This document shows positions 60,064 through 64,000 of a stretch of 64,000 bases of DNA, piece after piece. The stretch's first letter is position 1; every line of letters starts with the position of its first letter. Location of the stretch: positions 558,001 through 622,000 of the forward strand of contig NZ_JAGGPF010000010.1 of assembly GCF_018613935.1 (NCBI RefSeq), given 5' to 3'. The notes beneath the pieces are model-generated. The model was given only the letters and a program-made list of their open reading frames with translations. It was not told the origin of the DNA and did no database searches. The translations under genes and the position numbers were made by a program. The DNA is from Agromyces sp. ISL-38. Lineage in GTDB: Bacteria; Actinomycetota; Actinomycetes; Actinomycetales; Microbacteriaceae.

Positions 60064-60831
60064 GTGACCAACCCACTCGCCCCCGATTCGCTCGCCGGGC
60101 GTGTCGCCCTCGTGACGGGTTCATCGCGCGGCATCGGCGCCGACACGGTGCGCTACCTCGCCGGAGCTGGTGCCGCCGTCGTCGTGAACTTCCGCAACAA
60201 GGAGGCCAGGGCCGCGAAGCTCGTCGACGAGATCGTCGCTGCCGGCGGCCGGGCGATCGCGGTGGGTGCCGACCTGACGGATCCTGCATCGGTCGCTGCG
60301 ATGTTCGAGCGCACGGTGGCCGAGCTCGGTCCCATCGACATCCTCGTCTTGAATGCCTCGGGCGGCATGGAGTCGGGCATGGGGGAGGACTACGCGATGC
60401 GCCTCAACCGCGACGCGCAGGTGAACGTGGTCGACGGAGCACTCCCGCATCTCGCCGATGGCGCTCGCATCGTGTTCGTCACAAGCCACCAGGCGCACTT
60501 CATCCGCACGACGCCGACGATGCCCGAGTACGAGCCGGTCGCGCTGTCGAAGCGTGCTGGTGAAGACGCACTGCGGGAGAAGATCCCCGCCATCGAGGCG
60601 GCCGGATTCGAGTTCGTGGTCGTCTCCGGCGACATGATCGAGGGCACGATCACCGCGACCCTGCTCGAGCGAGCGAACCCCGGCGCGATCGAGGCTCGCA
60701 AGCAAGACGCGGGTCGTCTCTTCAACGTGGCGGAGTTCGCCGCCGAGGTGGCCTCCGCCGCGGTGGAGCCGGTGCCGTCCGAGCACACGCGCTATGTGGG
60801 GGACACCTCGGGGTTCAACCGCGAGGTGTGA
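60064..60831 (+). CDS. SDR family oxidoreductase
   Basis: A 255-residue short-chain dehydrogenase. The cofactor site is VTGSSRGIGADTVRYLAGAG, followed by NFRNKEARAAK and VLNASGGMESGMG. In the active-site region VTSHQAHF is followed by YEPVALSKRAGEDALR, giving Tyr-x5-Lys where family members have Tyr-x3-Lys, so the catalytic alignment is unusual. Substrate unknown. The start is GTG 60064 with GAGGAG upstream; divergent from the nfeD genes. Confidence 0.9.
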   Translation: MTNPLAPDSLAGRVALVTGSSRGIGADTVRYLAGAGAAVVVNFRNKEARAAKLVDEIVAAGGRAIAVGADLTDPASVAAMFERTVAELGPIDILVLNASGGMESGMGEDYAMRLNRDAQVNVVDGALPHLADGARIVFVTSHQAHFIRTTPTMPEYEPVALSKRAGEDALREKIPAIEAAGFEFVVVSGDMIEGTITATLLERANPGAIEARKQDAGRLFNVAEFAAEVASAAVEPVPSEHTRYVGDTSGFNREV

Positions 60832-60842
60832 CCCTCTGACGT

Positions 60843-60879
60843 GATGAGGCCGGCCCGGAGCATCCGGGCCGGCCTCATC
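60843..60879. terminator. 17-bp bidirectional terminator hairpin
   Basis: GATGAGGCCGGCCCGGA pairs perfectly with TCCGGGCCGGCCTCATC around a GCA loop, between the convergent SDR and DUF308 genes. Confidence 0.85.
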
Positions 60880-60894
60880 GTCGTTCGCCTGGAG

Positions 60895-61503
60895 TCACAC
60901 CGTCGCCGGCGCGCCGCGACCGAACGTGAACGCCCGCACGATCTGCATGATGCCGAGCACGATGAGGCTGATGCCGGCGATGATGAACAACACGATGGCG
61001 GCCCAGAGCGGCGAGAAGAGCAGCACGATTCCGGCGATGATGCTGAGGATGCCGAAGAAGATCGCCCACCCTCTCGACGGGGCATCGCCGAGCTGCGCGA
61101 GGGCGACGACGCCCTCGACGATCCAGAGGACGCCGATGAGTACGCCGATGAAGACCGCGAGGAAGACGGCTGTCGCGGCGAGATTGGCGAAGGCGAGGAT
61201 GCCGCCGACGAGGAACAGGATGCCGAGGATGATGTCCATGGCCCTCGCGCCGCCGGAGATGCCCTTCGAGAAGATGCCGAGACCCAGGTAGGCGATGCCG
61301 GCGATCACGAGGTAGATCGCAAGCATCACCGTGAGCACCACAGCGGAATCCTTCGGCCAGAACGTGATCAAGAGGCCGATGATGAGCGCCGTGGCACCGG
61401 TGATGCCGAGCGTCGTGCGCACCGTGTTGATGGCCTGCTTGGACAGGCTCGAGGCGTCGAGAGAGAACGAGGCGAACATCGCGTTGGGCTGCGGAGTAGA
61501 CAT
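60895..61503 (-). CDS. DUF308/HdeD-family membrane protein
   Basis: A 202-residue membrane protein with six hydrophobic helices in three similar pairs, the DUF308 layout (TLGITGATALIIGLLITFWP, VVLTVMLAIYLVIAGIAYLG, LGILFLVGGILAFANLAAT, FGILSIIAGIVLLFSPLWAA). HdeD in E. coli is linked to acid resistance; the role here is unknown. An AAAGGA ribosome site precedes the ATG at 61503. The frame is open upstream, but the family N-terminus is here. Confidence 0.9.
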   Translation of the reverse strand: MSTPQPNAMFASFSLDASSLSKQAINTVRTTLGITGATALIIGLLITFWPKDSAVVLTVMLAIYLVIAGIAYLGLGIFSKGISGGARAMDIILGILFLVGGILAFANLAATAVFLAVFIGVLIGVLWIVEGVVALAQLGDAPSRGWAIFFGILSIIAGIVLLFSPLWAAIVLFIIAGISLIVLGIMQIVRAFTFGRGAPATV

Positions 61504-61684
61504 GGAGTGTCCTTTCTGGCAACGATGACGTGCGGGATCAGGGTATTCCTCACAATCGGCTGGGTGTTGGATGTGTCCCGCGAGTCTTGGCGCCTCCTGA
61601 TGCGACTCATGCCCGCGTAGGGTCGATGCAGACGACCGCTGCGATCTGCGGAGGGATCCGGGGGCGATATTGCGGAGGTGCTCG

Positions 61685-61993
61685 ATGAAGGCGGTGATCC
61701 TGCACATCGACGAGTGCGCAAACTGGGCAGAAGCAGGCCGAAGCCTCCGCGCGGCCCTCGACGCGACCGGGCACGGCGACGTCCCCATCACCTACACCCT
61801 CCTCGATTCCCCTGATGAGGCGGAGCAAGTTCCATTCGCAGGTTCGCCGACGATCCTCATCGACGGCGCCGACCTCTTTCCATCCGGCGGACGCACCAGT
61901 GACCTCGCGTGCCGGGTGTACAAGACGCCCGACGGCCTCGCTGGTCGACCCACGCGAGAACAGCTCGAACAGGCCCTGGCCGCTCGCGATTGA
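61685..61993 (+). CDS. Thioredoxin-fold protein, unknown function
   Basis: A 102-residue protein. KAVILHIDECANWAEAG at the start holds one Cys where thioredoxins have CxxC. VPFAGSPTILIDGADLFP supplies the cis-Pro loop of the fold, and SDLACRVYKTPDGLAGRPTR ends it. Small Trx-fold proteins of this kind occur near alkylmercury-lyase or metal-resistance genes in other bacteria; no such gene is next to it here. The missing second active Cys argues against classical disulfide reduction. Confidence 0.85.
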   Translation: MKAVILHIDECANWAEAGRSLRAALDATGHGDVPITYTLLDSPDEAEQVPFAGSPTILIDGADLFPSGGRTSDLACRVYKTPDGLAGRPTREQLEQALAARD

Positions 61994-62016
61994 CGTCGGG
62001 GGAGACGGACTCGGGC

Positions 62017-62142
62017 TCAGACCTCTTCGTCGAGCAGTTGTACGAGCGCGGCGAGGTCTGTTTCGAGGCTGTGCTGGACATCCTGTCCGAACTGGAGCGC
62101 CGCAGCGGAAGAATACGCCGTCGTATGGGCAACTTGAATCAT
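62017..62142 (-). other. Short ORF of doubtful status
   Basis: A 41-codon minus-strand frame (starting MIQVAHTTAYSSAAALQFGQ and ending ALVQLLDEEV) lies between the Trx-fold gene and ridA. The codon pattern is plausible and the composition helical. No convincing ribosome site is visible and the family is unknown. It may be a small gene or a gene remnant. Confidence 0.25.
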
Positions 62143-62176
62143 GCGAAGCCAGCCTCTTCGGATGACCGCCGGACGC

Positions 62177-62578
62177 TCATCGCAGCACGGCGGCGACCGC
62201 GCTGATCTCGACGAGCGCGCCGGGCACGCCCAGCCCGGCGACACGCGCCGCGGTCACCAGAGCCGGTTCATCGGACGCGAGTTCGGATGCGATCGCGCCG
62301 TACCCCGCCGCAAGATCGACGCCGTCGACGAAGAGCACCGTCCACTGCACGACGTCGCCGAGCGTCGCGTCGGCCGCTTCGAGCGCGGTCTTCGCGTTCT
62401 CCAGGGCGCGTGCAGACTGCACGGCAACGTCATCCCCGCCAACGAGCGAGCCATTGACGTCGACGGCATTCTGACCGCCGACGTAGATGGTGGTTGCGCC
62501 AGGCGGCACGATGGCCACGTGGCTGAAGGCCGGGCTCGAGACGAGCCCTTCGGGACGGATGCGCTGGATGGCTGCCAT
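62177..62578 (-). CDS. RidA family protein
   Basis: A 133-residue YjgF/YER057c/UK114 protein. Landmarks are VGGQNAVDVNGSLVGGDDVA, QSARALENAKTALEAADATL, and the AALVT region ending ARVAGLGVPGALVEISAVAA, with the Arg and Glu of the RidA active pocket. RidA enzymes hydrolyse reactive enamine/imine intermediates from amino-acid metabolism, though some subgroups lack that activity. The ATG at 62578 is chosen; the frame continues upstream without similarity. It is divergent from the MDR reductase gene, with 64 bases between starts. Confidence 0.92.
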   Translation of the reverse strand: MAAIQRIRPEGLVSSPAFSHVAIVPPGATTIYVGGQNAVDVNGSLVGGDDVAVQSARALENAKTALEAADATLGDVVQWTVLFVDGVDLAAGYGAIASELASDEPALVTAARVAGLGVPGALVEISAVAAVLR

Positions 62579-62629
62579 GCCCGTACGATCGCACGGACCA
62601 CCGACACCGGGGCTCCGCCAGACCCGGCG

Positions 62630-62635
62630 TACACT
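62630..62635 (+). promoter_or_regulatory. Putative -10 element of the MDR reductase gene
   Basis: TACACT, seven bases before the ATG at 62643; supports this start over the in-frame ATG at 62664. Confidence 0.4.
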
Positions 62636-62642
62636 GACTCGC

Positions 62643-63614
62643 ATGTCGAGACGGCCGACCAGCATGAGGGCCGTCGTCTATGACCAGTACGGCTCACCCG
62701 ACCAGCTGAGAGTCGAGGAGGTTCCGATGCCGTCGCCGGGCGCGAAGCAGGTGCTCATCGAGGTCGTCGCGACATCCGTCAATCTCTCGGACTGGGAGAG
62801 TCTGACCGGAAGCCCGGCATACGCGCGATTCGGGGGACTGCGAACCCCCGCGCATCGGGTTCTCGGGTCGGACATCGCCGGGCGGGTCGCAGCAGTCGGC
62901 TCGGACGTCACCGGTGTCGTCGTCGGCGACGAGGTCTACGGAGACAATCTGGGACTCATGGGCGGTTTCGCCGAATACGCGGTGGCACCCGAAGCGGCGC
63001 TCGCACGCAAGCCTCGGGAGTTGACGTTCGCTGAGGCCTCCGCGCTGCCCCAGGCCGCCTCGATCGCTCTTCAGGGCACCGCCCGCTCGCGCCCCGGGCT
63101 ACGCGTGCTGATCAACGGGGCGGGCGGCGGAACAGGGTCCTTCGCGATCCAGCTCGCCTCGCGCTCCGGGGCACACGTGACCGGCGTCGACAACGCGGGC
63201 AAGCTTGATTTCATGCGGGAACTCGGCGCCGACGAAGTAGTCGACTATCGCAGCGAGGACTTCACCCGGCTCGAACCGTACGACCTGGTGCTCGATCTTG
63301 TCGCCCACCGATCCGTGTTCGCCTACCGACGGGCGTTGGCTCGGGGCGGCCGATACCTCTGCGTCGGTGGACCGGTTCGAACCTTGCTGCGGGTTGTGAC
63401 GGTCGGGGCGGCGCTCGGCCTGCTTACCGGACGCCGACTGGGGGTCCTGGTTGTAAGGCAGGGGCCGGAGCACTTCGAGCCCGTCGCTGAGCGTTGCGTC
63501 GCCGGCGACCTTCGCATCCACATCGATCGAGTCTTCCCGCTCGACGAGGTGCCGCAGGCGCTCGCCCACGTTGGTGAGGGGCGCGCACTCGGCAAGGTGG
63601 TCGTCACCCCATAG
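62643..63614 (+). CDS. Zinc-free MDR (quinone oxidoreductase-like) NAD(P)-dependent reductase
   Basis: A 323-residue medium-chain dehydrogenase/reductase. RAVVYDQYGSPDQLRVEEVP opens the GroES-like domain, with SVNLSDWESLTGSPAYARFG in place of the zinc-ligand segment. The Rossmann part shows VLINGAGGGTGSFAIQLASR and VTGVDNAGKLDFMRELGADE, then the C-terminal GEGRALGKVVVTP. The zinc ligands of alcohol dehydrogenases are absent, so it is likely an enone or quinone reductase. Substrate unknown. It is divergent from ridA. Confidence 0.92.
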   Translation: MSRRPTSMRAVVYDQYGSPDQLRVEEVPMPSPGAKQVLIEVVATSVNLSDWESLTGSPAYARFGGLRTPAHRVLGSDIAGRVAAVGSDVTGVVVGDEVYGDNLGLMGGFAEYAVAPEAALARKPRELTFAEASALPQAASIALQGTARSRPGLRVLINGAGGGTGSFAIQLASRSGAHVTGVDNAGKLDFMRELGADEVVDYRSEDFTRLEPYDLVLDLVAHRSVFAYRRALARGGRYLCVGGPVRTLLRVVTVGAALGLLTGRRLGVLVVRQGPEHFEPVAERCVAGDLRIHIDRVFPLDEVPQALAHVGEGRALGKVVVTP

Positions 63615-63774
63615 AGCGTCTCGAGTTCGTCGCTCAACGCAATGCCACGGTCTGGATCGATGCCGAGCCGGGTTCTCCCCACCGAATCGAGCTCCCGACG
63701 CTTGATCGGTAGAGGCGCGTAGAGAATCGAAGGATGACGGCCACTGTGTCAGCCGCTGATGGTTGGATGAGCGC

Positions 63775-64000
63775 ATGTCAGAACGACGTGGCGGTGCGCC
63801 TCCCTCTGAGACCACGTCGACGATCAGCGACGAGGATTGGTACGCCCGCGAGTTCGGCGGCGCGGAGTATTCCGACGTGCGATTCGTCGACATCGACCTC
63901 ACCGAGGCATCGAATTCCGGCGCGACCTTCACCAACTGCGTCTTCGTCAATGTGAAGTTCAACGTCTCTTCCCACGAATCCACCGCGTTCGTGAACTGCA
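63775..64000 (+). CDS. Pentapeptide-repeat protein, 5' part (runs off the window)
   Basis: The first 75 codons of a frame that continues past the window. After a polar start (residues 1-30) come five-residue turns with the A/S-D/N-L/F-x-x pattern: YSDVRFVDIDLTEASNSGAT, then FTNCVFVNVKFN. Such proteins form a right-handed beta-helix; some (Qnr, McbG types) mimic DNA and protect gyrase, most have no known role. The ATG at 63775 is the best start visible. The complete protein is not in the window. Confidence 0.8.
   Translation, partial: MSERRGGAPPSETTSTISDEDWYAREFGGAEYSDVRFVDIDLTEASNSGATFTNCVFVNVKFNVSSHESTAFVNC

Noticed and set aside
1-64000. CRISPR arrays, insertion sequences, phage genes, toxin-antitoxin or restriction systems
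   Set aside because: No repeated spacer pattern, transposase, integrase or capsid-type protein was seen in any frame. The only exact tandem repeat found is the 16-bp pair at fabG.

Overview
The window is about 64 kb of high-GC DNA, with densely packed genes on both strands. There is no plasmid, phage or transposon backbone. RbpA, PafB/PafC, a TatA-TatC-HelY string, the ImuA'-ImuB-DnaE2 mutasome, actinobacterial GlgC/GlgA and many GTG starts point to an actinobacterial chromosome. Micrococcales, probably Microbacteriaceae, is the best guess; genus is not provable from this stretch (Agromyces-like is only an impression).

Layout. 1-4.5 kb: proline synthesis (end of proB, proA), a small membrane protein, nadD, a Pro/Ala-rich membrane-anchored protein, rsfS and tRNA-Ala. 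4.5-6.8 kb: a roughly 400-base gene-poor strip, a surface HNH nuclease-like protein, glutathione peroxidase and a membrane coiled-coil protein. 6.8-12.9 kb (minus): a cell-wall lytic enzyme, an MpaB/DUF2236 protein, an Lrp regulator and a branched-chain 2-oxoacid dehydrogenase operon (E1alpha, E1beta, E2). 13-20.9 kb: a GH3 lipoprotein, YceI, an AlkZ-like winged-helix protein, an ABC-F ATPase, a DUF3099/zinc-ribbon/SURF1 operon, a FabG-type reductase and serB. 20.9-27.6 kb: divergent glgC/glgA, an ABC ATPase, rpmE2, a DEDDh exonuclease, and a hydrolase-glycosyltransferase pair. 27.6-37.3 kb: sirtuin, SPOUT methyltransferase, D,D-carboxypeptidase, SGNH hydrolase, a DEAD/DEAH helicase, a second Lrp regulator, a ferritin-like/VIT1 fusion, DUF3097 and an MFS transporter. 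37.4-43.5 kb: dnaE2, imuB and imuA' behind a perfect LexA palindrome, then tRNA-Leu. 43.5-48.6 kb: M20 peptidase, uppP, PAC2 protein, HAD phosphatase and trmI. 48.6-57.1 kb: the conserved actinobacterial string FKBP-pafB-pafC-tatA-tatC-helY-lnt with convergent rbpA. 57.2-64 kb: GDPD, SPFH protein, two NfeD paralogues, an SDR, a DUF308 membrane protein, a thioredoxin-fold protein, RidA, an MDR reductase and the start of a pentapeptide-repeat protein.

Regulatory architecture. Many genes start 6-8 bases after a TANNNT hexamer, the geometry of leaderless transcription. In at least five junctions the TAG stop of the upstream gene is also the first three bases of that hexamer. Convergent pairs are separated by long perfect hairpins or overlap at their 3' ends. 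Two DNA-damage regulators or their targets are visible: a LexA box at imuA' and the PafBC activator.

I found no CRISPR array, IS element, rRNA or integrated element. Most genes are housekeeping. The most unusual signals are the stop-codon/-10 fusions, the recurring GCATCC/GGATGC word, the duplicated palindrome at the end of fabG, and a few poorly understood proteins (DUF3097, the SPFH/NfeD cluster, the Pro/Ala-rich protein).
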